Below, piece after piece: positions 1 through 9,679 of a DNA stretch of 12,790 nt (positions are counted from its first letter, which is position 1; each line of letters opens with the position of its first letter). The DNA is from Isotricha intestinalis (lineage: Eukaryota > Ciliophora > Litostomatea > Vestibuliferida > Isotrichidae). Both the position numbers and the translations under genes were made by a program. Where the stretch lies: the NCBI GenBank assembly GCA_023807065.1, contig JAJJLU010004466.1:1-12790 (forward strand), in the 5' to 3' direction. Under the pieces are notes generated by a model. It had not been told where the DNA came from and searched no databases. It worked only from the letters and a program-made list of their open reading frames with translations.

Positions 1-188
1 AATTGTAATTTAGTTTCAATTTCATTATTAATAATTAAAGTTGTAGCTTCTTTAATTGCATTAGATAATATTTCTTCAATTTTTTCTTCTTCTTCTTGAG
101 AAATTAAATCTTTTTCATTAATTGAACTTCCTAACCAAGAATATTTATATTGAAATAAGAAAAATAAAGAAAATTTTATTAATTCAAA
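1..188 (-). CDS. 3'-truncated hypothetical protein, probable internal or last exon
   Basis: A minus-strand frame is open from 188 to the window edge. It encodes an acidic, helix-prone segment (SSINEKDLISQEEEEKIEE, then a run ending NNEIETKLQ). A TAA at 191-189 closes the frame upstream and no in-frame ATG lies in it. The exon therefore probably starts at a splice acceptor; the TTAG ending at 131 is one candidate, which would make the exon begin at 130. Base skew supports minus-strand coding, because the coding strands of the sure genes here carry more G than C and this segment does too. I do not recognise the protein. It lies on the same strand as FIG4, downstream of its stop. It could be a chance open frame, but the codon use resembles FIG4 and VPS15. 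Confidence 0.45.
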
Positions 189-190
189 TT

Positions 191-757
191 ATAAAACAAA
201 AAATTTATTATTTATTCTTTATTAAATTTAAATTATTATTATATTATAGATAATTTTAGTTGATATTTACTATTTTTATTAATAACTTATATTACTAAAT
301 GTTAAGATAAACTCAATATAATTATTTATTATTATCTTTTATTTGATTAATATATTCAGAATTATTATTTCTTTTATTTAATTATTAGATAATTAATTTC
401 AAATGTTTTTCTCTTTTTCTTTATATTTTTATGAATTAAATTCAATGTATTTAAATTTTAATTCATTTAATATTATTTTACTTTATTTTTATAATTTAAT
501 GAATTATCTAATTTTATTAAAATATGAAATTTGCTCATAATAGTAAATATCAAATTTTGAAATAATACATGAAAAATACTAAAATAGATATTTATAAAGT
601 TATATTATTTTTAATATGAATACATTTAAACAAAAGAGTTTTAAATGACAAAGAAATTAAAAATATAATACCAAATGAAACAAATGTTTATTCTCAAAAA
701 TTAAATCAGAATTATTTGATTTCAAATAATATTTTATATTATTATCAAAAATATAAA
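191..757. other. AT-rich intergenic region without a supported gene
   Basis: This stretch is almost pure A and T with frequent stops in all frames. It must hold the FIG4 3' untranslated region and the start, first exon or promoter of the partial gene at the left edge. I could not identify a first exon with an ATG and a GT donor. A plus-strand frame from an ATG at 524 runs to about 781 but has two internal stops and overlaps the FIG4 3' end, so it is not called. Confidence 0.5.
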
Positions 758-3577
758 TTATTTAATATAATCATCATCTAATTTTATAGGAAAATTAATA
801 GAAACTTCAGCAATGGAAATTTTAGTTGTATTATCATTTTTTTCAATTTCTACATTAGACCAATCTTTCCATAAATAAGAATCTAATTCTTCTTCTTCAT
901 CAAATTCATTTTTATTATTTAATCTATTTATTATATCTAAAGTATTTGATTTACTCTTAAAATCTTCAATAAATTCTTTATTATTTTCTTGATATTTAAA
1001 ATATTCTTTTGATGGAATATAATAATTAAATTCATTTAAATTTTCTAATGGATCAAATATAGTAAAACTATTATTTTCTTTCTTTAATTCATTAATATTA
1101 AAATTACAAAATTTCTTTAATTTTGAATTAATATTTTTTTCAAGTGAAAATGAACAAATATAATTATTATCATTCAAATATGAATTTAAGTTATTATTCT
1201 CTTTCATTTCTTTTAATTCAATTTTTTTATTAGTATTATTATTATTAATATTTATCCCTTTTTGGAAAGATTCATCAAAAACAATAATTGCATTAGAATC
1301 ATTTTTAGAATTTATAAAATTATAAGTTTTAGAATCAGTATTTTCATAATTAAATGTTTCAAAACTTTTAATTTGAGTTTTAAAATCAATATTCAATAAA
1401 TTGAAAATAGGAGTTTCATTTATATATAATAATTCATCTATATATTGAGTTGGATGTAATCTTTTATAAGATAAATATCTATCTAATCTTAATAAATAAT
1501 CATAAGTATTTATAAAAGAATTTTTAACTAAATCAATAATATCTGATTTCTTACTATAAGTTAAAACAGGTAATATTTTATTATATTTATTTAAATGAAT
1601 TTTTTGAATAACATCTAAATTAATATCATTTCCCAATTCAAATAATTCTTTTTTAGAAGTTATAGTATGAATTAAATTAACTTTATCATAAATATCACAT
1701 AATAAATTATGTTCAATATAAAAATTCATAGCATTTTTAGCCCAATTCACATCTAGATCTCTTAAATGAAATTTCCTATGTAAATCAACATCATTCACCA
1801 TATCCCAAATTTGAACTTGATTTTTATTTCTATCAACTTTATATTTCCCTAAAAATAAATTATAAGCATTTTGTTTTCCTTGATCATTTAAAGTATTATT
1901 TAAATATCTTTTAGTGGTATTAACAAATTCATAAAATTTTCCAAAAAATTTTTCGATTTTATTTTTTTTTTGATCTTTAATAGTTTGTTTATGTGCTAAA
2001 GAACCACCATATTGAGAAGAAAGAACATTACCCATTTGCTTATAAATTTCAGTTAAAATACCATAAATTTCATCATATTCACTTTCGGGTTCAACTGATT
2101 CAATTGAAAAAAATCTTAATTGAATTAACATTACTGCAGTTCCTATTATTTGTTGGTATACATTTGTTCTATCTAAACAATCTATACAATTTGATCTTAT
2201 TACTCCATTTTGTAATGATAACATATAAGTATTTGTTTTTAAATCATGTGGAATAAAACAAAATAAATTTGTTTTAGCTATTAATTTACATGATTCATCA
2301 CAATATTTCTTATAAAATTTAGGATCTTTTCTTAAGGTTTTTAAATCATAATGATAATATAATATTTTCTCATCTTCATTTAAATCTTTATTTATATAAT
2401 CAATTGATTTTTTATACCATTCATTTAAAAGAGTTTCTTGTTTTTTCTTTTTTTCATTTTTTTTAGTTAAATTACAAACTAAACAAGGTTTTCCATATCT
2501 TAAAATAATTTGTTCAAAATGTCTTTTTGTAGAATCAAATTTAATATCAGAATAATTTAATTTAATATCAGGTTTAGGTAAAATAGAAGTTTGATCCTGA
2601 TGCCAAAAAATAGGAACACTCCCTCTAATATGAACAAATGAAGAAATAATAGGAAGATCAGAACAAGAAGTTGAAATTTCTTCTAAAATTTGTTCAGTCT
2701 CAACATCATTAGCAGCATTACCATCATTATTAATTCCTCTTTTCAAATAACGAGTTCCTGCATAATTCCTATTTCTACGTGCTATTACAGTTATTAAAAA
2801 ACGAAGACCATATATTTCACATGAATTTTGACAAAAAAAACCATATATTATATATATAAACCATGATTTATTCGTTAAACATTTATATATTTCTTTTAAG
2901 TGAGAATAATTCCAAAGGAAATAATTATTTGTTACTTTTTTTAAAGGATTTTCTTCTATTCTTTCATTTTCATTAATTATTCCTTTATTTGATGTACATA
3001 TTTCGTTTTTAAATTCTTCTATAAAATTTCTTTGAATAGTTTTTGTTATGTTATATGTATATGAAAAATACATTTGGTTTAAACAATCCATTGATTTAAA
3101 TATATCTAAATATTGTAATTCTAATTCATAATCTTTTTCTCCTTTTATATCTTTTGAAAAGAATAAAGGAATATACCTTAAATTTTCTATTCTATATATT
3201 GTATGTTTATTTATTTTTCCTATTGATTTTATATTATTTATTAATATGATATAATATCCTAAAAAAAATTTGATAAATCCAAATATTCCTAAATTATTTA
3301 ATTCATTACATTTCATTGGGGATTTTTTTTCTATTTCTTTTAAATAACTATTTAATTCATCTTTTGAAAAAATTCTTTTATTTTCTGTAATTAATTCGGA
3401 AAGAGGAATACTATTTAATTGTTTAATTTGATTTTTTTTGAAAAATAATTTACGAATTGAAAATAAAATATATTCTTTTTTTAAAATCATTTTTCCTAAA
3501 AATAAAAAATGAGTTTCATTTTCAAAGATATGAATTTTTTCAATATAATTATAATTATATCCAACATTAAAAGCCAT
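758..3577 (-). CDS. FIG4: FIG4-type SAC-domain phosphoinositide phosphatase
   Basis: Intact 939-residue protein, close to the usual FIG4 length of about 900. By family, FIG4 is a SAC phosphatase that acts on PI(3,5)P2 and supports the PIKfyve/Fab1-VAC14 complex on endolysosomal membranes. The N-terminal SAC region (about 12-180) carries the family signature GIFGFIKFFLGYYIILI (97-113), followed by YFSYTYNIT. The catalytic half has AGTRYLKRGIN (273-283), DVETEQIL, SSFVHIRGSVPIFW, and the active-site motif CIDCLDRTN with Cys464 and Arg470 of CX5R(T). A block after it (QYGGSLAHK, NLFLGKY, WDMVNDVDLH) continues to resemble FIG4 rather than Sac1 or synaptojanin. No membrane anchor is evident. The C-terminal ~220 residues are Asn/Lys/Glu-rich and low complexity. 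The start at 3577 (ATG after CTTTTA) precedes the conserved N-terminus by only about ten residues. It lies 61 nt downstream of the VPS15 stop on the same strand. Confidence 0.9.
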   Translation of the reverse strand: MAFNVGYNYNYIEKIHIFENETHFLFLGKMILKKEYILFSIRKLFFKKNQIKQLNSIPLSELITENKRIFSKDELNSYLKEIEKKSPMKCNELNNLGIFGFIKFFLGYYIILINNIKSIGKINKHTIYRIENLRYIPLFFSKDIKGEKDYELELQYLDIFKSMDCLNQMYFSYTYNITKTIQRNFIEEFKNEICTSNKGIINENERIEENPLKKVTNNYFLWNYSHLKEIYKCLTNKSWFIYIIYGFFCQNSCEIYGLRFLITVIARRNRNYAGTRYLKRGINNDGNAANDVETEQILEEISTSCSDLPIISSFVHIRGSVPIFWHQDQTSILPKPDIKLNYSDIKFDSTKRHFEQIILRYGKPCLVCNLTKKNEKKKKQETLLNEWYKKSIDYINKDLNEDEKILYYHYDLKTLRKDPKFYKKYCDESCKLIAKTNLFCFIPHDLKTNTYMLSLQNGVIRSNCIDCLDRTNVYQQIIGTAVMLIQLRFFSIESVEPESEYDEIYGILTEIYKQMGNVLSSQYGGSLAHKQTIKDQKKNKIEKFFGKFYEFVNTTKRYLNNTLNDQGKQNAYNLFLGKYKVDRNKNQVQIWDMVNDVDLHRKFHLRDLDVNWAKNAMNFYIEHNLLCDIYDKVNLIHTITSKKELFELGNDINLDVIQKIHLNKYNKILPVLTYSKKSDIIDLVKNSFINTYDYLLRLDRYLSYKRLHPTQYIDELLYINETPIFNLLNIDFKTQIKSFETFNYENTDSKTYNFINSKNDSNAIIVFDESFQKGININNNNTNKKIELKEMKENNNLNSYLNDNNYICSFSLEKNINSKLKKFCNFNINELKKENNSFTIFDPLENLNEFNYYIPSKEYFKYQENNKEFIEDFKSKSNTLDIINRLNNKNEFDEEEELDSYLWKDWSNVEIEKNDNTTKISIAEVSINFPIKLDDDYIK

Positions 3578-3638
3578 TAAAAGAAAAATAAAAATTTGAA
3601 ATAAAATAAAAAATAATAATATAAATTTAATTAAGTAT

Positions 3639-6138
3639 TTAATTTTTATAATTATTCCCTAAAACTTTAGTTTGATTAACAAGTTGTTTTAAAATTTTTA
3701 TTTTTTTTTCTTCAATTTGATAATTAATATTTTTTTCGTAAAAAATAAATTCATCTCTATGAATAAATCTTTCACAAATTTTTTTTATTTCATCAGAAGA
3801 AATTATTAAAACAGGAAAATCATCAATTTTTTTAATATTTTCTCTTAAAAAACAATAAATAAGATGACTAGGTATTTTTTTTACTAATCCAATTCCAAAC
3901 TCAACAATTTCTTTTCTTATTTGAAAATTAGGATGTAATAAAAAAATAAAAGTTTTATGAAATAATTCAATTTGATCTTTTTTAGAAATTAAATCTGCTT
4001 TTGAAATTAAATTCATAGAATGAATTAATTCAATAAATAACATTTCATTATTTTTCTTATTAAAAATTCCTTCAATTTCAGGAAGATAATAAGTAGAAAA
4101 AATATTTTCTCCATACATCATAATTAAACTAGGAAAAAGTTTTAATATTTCTTTTTGTAAAAGAAAATTATCTTTATTAAATAATATAAATAAATAATTC
4201 ATAAAAATTTTTGAATCATTATGTCCATAAAATAATAAAATTTCTTTATATTTTTTTAAAACAACTAATTGTAAATTTTCAACTCCTTTATCATTTCTAG
4301 TAAAAACATCATCAATTAATTTAAAAAGCATTTCTTTAAAATCTTTTAATTCTTCTTCATATTTTTCAATATCAATTTTTCCTTCTTTAATTTCTTTATT
4401 TTCAATATTTTGATTAATATTAAAAATAAAAGAACTTAAAACACTTTGATTTAATTTATTAGTTTCTGAAACTGTAGTAACTTTTTGAGAATTAATTGAA
4501 CAATATAAAAATTTTTCTTCTAAATGAATTAAAATATCTATAGAATTTATTATTAAAATTTTAATTAAAATATCACTATTATGATATAATTTAATAATAT
4601 TATCAACAATATAATAAGTAAATGAATGTAAATCCATTTGATTTAATATTAAATTATCTTCATTAATACTTAATAATATATTTAAAATAGAATTATAAGC
4701 TCCTTTTTTTACTAAAGTATTCTCTATAGAAAAAAGTGAAATTAAATATGGAATTATTAATTGTATTTTTGAATTATCATCTAATTTAGAAGAAAATTTT
4801 TCAATTAATTCTATAGCTAAAGTAATACTTGATGGATATTTTGTATTAAATAAAGAATTAATTAAATATCTTATTATTATAAAATTACAATCAGATGAAT
4901 CTTGATAATTTTTTATTTTTTGAATATCAATCATACAATCGTTTTTAGAAGAAATAAATAATAAAGAATAATTTTCTAATCCAATATTATAAATAGAAAC
5001 TTTAGTATTTAATAAATTACATATAATTTTATTTGGTTGATGATAAATTTGAGGAGGATTAATTTCTTTATCTTTTTGAAAAAACAAAACTTTCCAAATT
5101 TGTTTAAAATGTTTCCAAATTAATGCAATTAATAAATCATCATTATGATATTCATGATTAATAATCATAAAATTAATATAAATTATAAATCCACTTAAAG
5201 GACTAGGACATAATTCATTAGTAAAATAATTTAATATATTTTTAATACTTTTTCTTTTTGTAGGAACTTTATTTAACATTTCATAAATTAAATTTTCTAA
5301 ATCATAATCTCCAATTTGTCTTAATTTTTTTTTTAAATTCCCATCATATTTATAATCAATAATATCATTAACAGTAAATAATTTATTTCCTAAAAAAATT
5401 TCAGCAAAAACAACACCAAGAGAAAAAATATCCATATCAATTGAAATATTGGTTGAAATATCTTCATCAAATCTTTCAGGTGCTAAATAACAAGAATCAT
5501 TATTTGAAAAATATGCATTATATGTTCTTGTATCATTTTTTTTTATTCTTATTGGTTTAGGAGTTGATATATCACTTAAAAATGTAGTTAATTTAGGTCC
5601 CAATAAAATATTTTCTGGTTTAATATCTCCATGACAGAATAAATTTTTATTATATATTTGATCTAAGGAATATATCATTTGAAAACATATAAATTTTTTT
5701 TCTATTATACTTAAATATGGAATTTTCACCATTGCTTCTTTTAAATTATACGGTAAATATTGTCTTAAAATAATTAATTCATCTTTTATTGTTTTTACTT
5801 CTAATATAGGAACTACATTATTAATTTTATGAAATGTATCTTTTATGTTTAATATATTATTTTGATATTTTGAAAAATCTTCTTCATTTAAACTGAAAAC
5901 TTTCTTTGAATATATTTTACATATTAAAGAAGTTTTCTCCTTTTCATCTAAAACTAATAAAGTTTTATATATTGGTCCTTTCTCTATAGTTATTATAAAT
6001 TTTTTATTTATTTTTATATTATTTTAATTTACTTATTTCTTTTATTATGGTATAAGATAATTCTGCTTTTAAAAAAAAAGTTTCAGGTTGTTTTATAATT
6101 TGATTAATATCTTCGTTTTGACTTATTTCTTGTCCCAT
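3639..6138 (-). CDS. VPS15: VPS15/PIK3R4 pseudokinase, regulatory subunit of class III PI3-kinase (two exons)
   Basis: Exons 6138-6033 and 5983-3639 join across a phase-1 intron to give 816 residues. By family, VPS15 scaffolds the VPS34 complex making PI3P on endosomes and autophagosomes. The start MGQEIS fits N-myristoylation (Gly2, Ser6), a VPS15 hallmark, and decides the start codon. The kinase-like domain spans about 28-290: degenerate glycine loop (KKGPIY, 36-41), possible lysine K58, hinge RQYLPYNL (109-116), HGDIKPEN (153-160), SDIST at the DFG position (D173), CYLAPERF (200-207) and MDIFSLGVVFAEIFLG. CYLAPERF and MDIFSLG are typical of VPS15. Helical HEAT-like sequence follows to about 770. 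Family members usually add a C-terminal WD40 propeller and exceed 1,300 residues. Here translation ends at LGNNYKN with only 61 nt before FIG4, so the propeller is absent from this locus. Confidence 0.9.
5984..6032 (-). other. 49-nt spliceosomal intron in VPS15
   Basis: The upstream VPS15 frame (from ATG 6138) hits a stop at about 6019, and the downstream frame has a stop at 6026-6024 with no usable ATG before residue 120. Removing 6032-5984, which begins GTAAAT and ends CTATAG on the minus strand, restores one frame. The split codon (A from exon 1, AG from exon 2) gives Lys36. The spliced protein keeps the myristoylation start and a plausible VPS15 N-lobe. The intron is AT-only apart from its ends. 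Boundaries are inferred from reading frame, not from transcripts. Confidence 0.8.
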
Positions 6139-6196
6139 AAATGAAAAATTTTAATTTTAATTTATTTAATAAAAGTAATTAATTTTAATATATAAT

Positions 6197-7115
6197 TTAT
6201 TCTTTAAATAATCTATCAAAAGCTTTTCCTTTATTGAATCTACATTCTTCTAAAACTTTATAAATAAGTTCATCAGGATAGTCTTTTTTTGATAAATCAT
6301 ATTCAATTCTAAAATCATCAATTAATTTTTTTTTTTCATCAGGAAGAATTTTAATTTTTATCTTTAAAGGCTCACCATATTTTTTATCAGAAACACAAAA
6401 ATCAAGAATCAAATCGTAATCTCCTTCATTCATTTCCGCTAAACTTGGAATTGGTAAAATTACTTTTTGATAACCTTCTTTACCCAATGAATTTAGTTTA
6501 AAATCATTAATTGTAAAATCTGAATTTTCATTAGTTTTAAGAAAAGTTTCATTAGGTTTCCAATTAGTTTTTCCAGTGTTTTTTATATAAAAATTAATTT
6601 CATATTTAGATTGATCAAATTAAAAAAGTTTAATGTTGAAAGAATATGAATAAAAATTTCTATCATAATATTCTTGTATTTTCTTTTTTTTTCTGTTTCC
6701 ATTTCAGGTTCAAATCGTTCGATTCCACTTTCTTCTATATATTGTTGATAAATTCTATTGTCATTTTATTTGAAATTAAATCTTTTTTAAAGTTTTGAGA
6801 TTTAATGTCATCAAACATTGAATTTTGAACATTATTCTCTTGTTTTTTTTTCTACATTTTCATTTTTTTTTATCAACTTTATCTCCAATTTTCTTTTTTT
6901 CCTTTTTTTTCTAATTTCAATAAAATTATGTTCATGATTTTTATATTTTTGGTCTTCACATTCTTCACATATATTAATGTTACATTCTTCACATTTATTT
7001 AGAATACCACATATGTTTTTATTACAACCTTTACAAACACAACCAAGATCATCAAGAGTCATTGTAGTGTTAGAAGTACTTGAAATCTGTTTTGTTGAAC
7101 CTTTTTGTTCATTTC
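6197..7115 (-). pseudogene. NBR1-like autophagy receptor (ZZ, FW/Ig-like, UBA-like), frameshifted and 5'-truncated
   Basis: Minus-strand pieces read in NBR1 order. A ZZ zinc finger (about 7050-6920) shows C-x2-C, C-x2-C, C-x2-C and H-x-H (KGCNKNICGILNKCEEC, then ICEEC and HEHNF). Next comes a linker (QYIEESGIERFEPEME), then an NBR1-type Ig/four-tryptophan domain (about 6670-6350) with YIKNTGKTNWKPNETF and SLAEMNEGDYDLIL followed by YGEPLKIKIKI. The last 45 residues are UBA-like (YPDELIYKVLEECRFNKGKAF). NBR1 proteins bind ubiquitinated cargo and ATG8 for selective autophagy. The frame is broken at the nine-T run 6843-6851, near 6745, at the nine-T run 6684-6692, and by a TAA at 6622-6620. The C-terminal 6487-6197 piece is not a separate gene, since the FW domain continues upstream in the same frame. 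A PB1 domain is missing: upstream of the ZZ the sequence turns into phage-like DNA. The stop is 58 nt before the VPS15 ATG. Errors or true decay are both possible. Confidence 0.65.
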
Positions 7116-8130
7116 CACATCATCACTTAAATCAGCGTGTCTAAATGATTCAGATATACTTTCTGCTGCTCCATAAGCTTTTACTTCAACAGAAGTAACT
7201 TCTGCATCAAGAGTAAACCACTAAAATCAAATGGATAATTCATCCACCCTTGAGTGGTCGCATCATTAGTATCATCTTTAAAATATGTATTACTTGTATT
7301 AGAAGTAGAATATGGATTTTCAACTGTTTTACCAATAGCATATCTTAACCAAGAATCACTTGAAGTAGAACTATTCTGATAAAAAGCTCCTCCACTTCGC
7401 GCAAACCCTGTTGTTACTCCACTGCCAGAAGCAGTAGAATAAGAAGTTGGAGTACCTCCAGTATAATGCTCTTCTAAATCTTGAGTTACATCAACATTAT
7501 TATTAGTAACTGTAACAGTATCATTTGAATTAGTGTAATTGTTAATTCATATTCATCTCAATCGTAATACGTTTGAGCACCACTTGGATTAATTGTACCG
7601 TTACCACTAATAAGAACAGAAGTAATTGTTCTAGGATCAGGTACTGAATAAGTTACTTCAATTTCAGCACTATAACAATAAAAATAACCTGTTGTATTTC
7701 TACTGTTTTTACGAACATAAACCATTATAGTAAAATTACTACCATAATTTACAATCTGAGTCCAAGTTAATGCTCCTGTTGGGATTGTAATTGTTGATGC
7801 AGAAGTCCCAAAATTGGAACTTGCAGTAGTACCAGAAAGAGCAGAAGTTCCATTTGCAAGTGTAGGTGCATAAGAAGATGAAGTAGATAAACCACTTTCA
7901 TAACCTTTAATCTTAACTGTAAAACCTGTTACTTCTGCACCACTTTGTATGCTATTGAAATTAAATCCTCTTAAATATAAATATCTAGATGAAGTAGAAG
8001 CATTTGTATTCGTAATAGTAGCATATGTAGTACTATCAGTATTTGCATACATATTATTTTCATTTGCTACACTTAAATATGAAGTAGATGATACTGCATG
8101 TATGCTAGGAATAAGTCTAATTGTTGCCAT
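7115..8130 (-). pseudogene. Bacteriophage tail/fibre protein, N-terminal part, frameshifted and 3'-truncated
   Basis: The ATG at 8130 opens a frame of 190 codons to 7558, then continues through frameshifts near 7530 and 7215. The N-terminal domain (MATIRLIPS, NMYANTDSTTYATIT, YLYLRGFNF, VTGFTVKIKGYESG, VYVRKNSRNTTGYFYCYSAEIE) is a Thr/Ser/Asn-rich beta fold that I recognise from tail proteins of low-GC Gram-positive phages. A domain beginning ITSVLISGNGTINPSGAQ follows. A second beta domain (WMNYPFDFSGL, LDAEVTSVEVKAYGAAE, FRHADLS) is cut off where host-like sequence starts at about 7115-7135. In related tail proteins such a domain continues considerably further. Base composition is visibly richer in G and C than on either side. 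A Shine-Dalgarno sequence precedes the start and the upstream tail frame ends just before it, as in a phage late operon. No eukaryotic promoter or intron is visible. Confidence 0.7.
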
Positions 8131-8138
8131 TTACTTAT

Positions 8139-8143
8139 CCTCC
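8139..8143 (-). promoter_or_regulatory. Shine-Dalgarno sequence of the phage tail gene
   Basis: On the minus strand GGAGG stands 8 nt before the ATG at 8130, and it overlaps the last codons (Gly-Gly-stop, TAA at 8137-8135) of the upstream tail frame. This is a textbook bacterial/phage translational-coupling arrangement. It shows that the block is prokaryotic in origin rather than a protist repeat gene that merely resembles phage. Confidence 0.8.
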
Positions 8144-8969
8144 ATAACTTTGAATATATATATCACCATTACTTCCAGTGGAAGAACTTGGTGTACCAGA
8201 TACAGTATATACATTTATAAAAATTAAACTACCAGTAACACTTGCAACAGAATCATCATCATCACTAGCAGAACCAACTTTAACCGTCACCCCGTTTGCT
8301 ATATTTGAGCAGTAAGATTTGATGTTATAACTGCTTCAATAGTCTGAGTACCTGTAAGATATGCATCACTTACAATTGTTTGTGATGTATTTTTTGAAGT
8401 AATTGTACCAGCACCTTAAGTTGTTACACTAGCTAGCAGTTAGAGTTACAGTTGTTGTACTAGCTGTAGCACTAGATACATAACCTGCACTAACTGTAGG
8501 AGTAGTTGTAATTCCTGTTTTAGTAAGTGTTATTGTATTTGTTCCTGTAGTAACTGTTGCACTTAATCCAGATAAACTACTAGGACCAGTAGCAGAAGTA
8601 TTTGTTACAGCAGAAACTTTATAATAACCAGCTGTACTATTATACCCAGATGGAATATTTATATATCGATCAGATGTACTTCTAGAAACTTTAGCTTTAG
8701 AAGTATATCCTGAAGTTGCTGATGAAGATGTCGGGTCGGCAGGGTCATATTAGTCACAGACTTAGATGTATTAGATGCATAATAGTAGCGGTCGCAGTTA
8801 CCGTTACACCACTTGCAGTTAAATCACTTGAACTACGCCGCGTAATACCACTACCTACATATGTACTACTAATTCCATTAATTTATACACTACACAAGCC
8901 ATCATACGTACTATCAGTTTCTATTATTTGACTAGATTCAGTAGGTGTTATTCGAGTTTTTGCTTGTAA

Positions 8970-9406
8970 ATTAGGAGTTGTTGCTGGTACTGCAACACTA
9001 GCTGTTGCATAATTTGTTACATCAATATTAGTACCATTAGAAGTAATTTCTTTATTTCCACTTACAAGTTCAGACTCACTGACAGTTACAGCCGTTACTC
9101 CTATTAAACCAACTGTTGTGTAACCGCCTGTCGTTTCAACTTCTGGTTCAATTGATATCGTATGATTAGTAACAACTCCCTTTGTTGCTGTAGGAAAACC
9201 AACAGACCTTGAAGGAACATAAGCTGACGCATAATTTGTTACATCTTTTGTACCACTGCTTTTAACTGAATATGTTCCAGAAACTAACTCTGATGGAGAA
9301 ACTGTCACAGATTCTCCTGTTAATGTACCACCTGTTATATATCCAGTCGTATTTGTAACCTCGGTATTAAGGATATAGAATGGTTACTTACCGTCCCTTT
9401 ATTTGC
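8970..9406 (-). repeat. Two tandem ~219-bp coding repeats (SELVSG/DVTNYA module)
   Basis: Copy A (9406-9189) and copy B (9188-8970) each encode [A]-[NT]-KG-x-V-[ST]-NH-[ST]-IS, then a GY-containing strand, then SELVSG, then DVTNYA. The spacing of the SELVSG motifs is 73 residues (9296 and 9077). Flanking them, the NLQAK-YDGL module occurs at 9530 and again at 8972, 558 bp apart. The copies differ at many positions, so this is an old protein-domain duplication rather than a recent DNA repeat. Confidence 0.7.
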
Positions 9407-9679
9407 ACTAGGTGTACCAGCTGTACCACTCGGCATAGCATTAATTTGCAAGCTAGATAATCCATCATAACCAGTATCCTATTGTTTGACTTGAAGTAGA
9501 AGCATTGATTCCAGTTTTAGCTTGAAGATTATGCTTTAATCTAATCAGTATTAGATGTACTTGTAGTTCCCGAGCCATCGGCATATTTAATACTTGCATT
9601 AGTAGATTTAGAAGCTGTAGTAGTAGAACTTTGTTCTCCTGTTACACTACTAGTTGCAAGTTTTTTAGTTGTAGAGAAA

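Noticed and set aside
524..781. Plus-strand frame starting MKFAHNSKYQILK and running toward the FIG4 3' end
   Set aside because: It has stops at 563 and near 614, overlaps the FIG4 C-terminus on the other strand, is built of AT-rich codons only, and matches no family I know.
1993..2256. Plus-strand open frame of 87 codons
   Set aside because: It lies antisense inside the catalytic part of FIG4 (around the CX5R motif), and its hydrophobic His/Leu/Ile-rich peptide is the mirror of that coding sequence.
3578..3638. A hidden WD40-encoding exon of VPS15 between its stop and FIG4
   Set aside because: Only 61 nt of AT-rich spacer are available, and the FIG4 ATG and conserved N-terminus follow at once.
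6197..6487. A separate 96-residue gene with a non-ATG start
   Set aside because: The same frame continues upstream through the FW domain to 6620 (YIKNTGKTNWKP), so this is the C-terminal end of the NBR1-like gene.
7949..8227. Plus-strand frame with an apparent membrane-like peptide
   Set aside because: It is antisense to the phage tail gene start and its Shine-Dalgarno; hydrophobicity comes from the complement of Thr/Ser/Asn codons. The same applies to plus-strand frames at 8716-8931 and 10033-10257.
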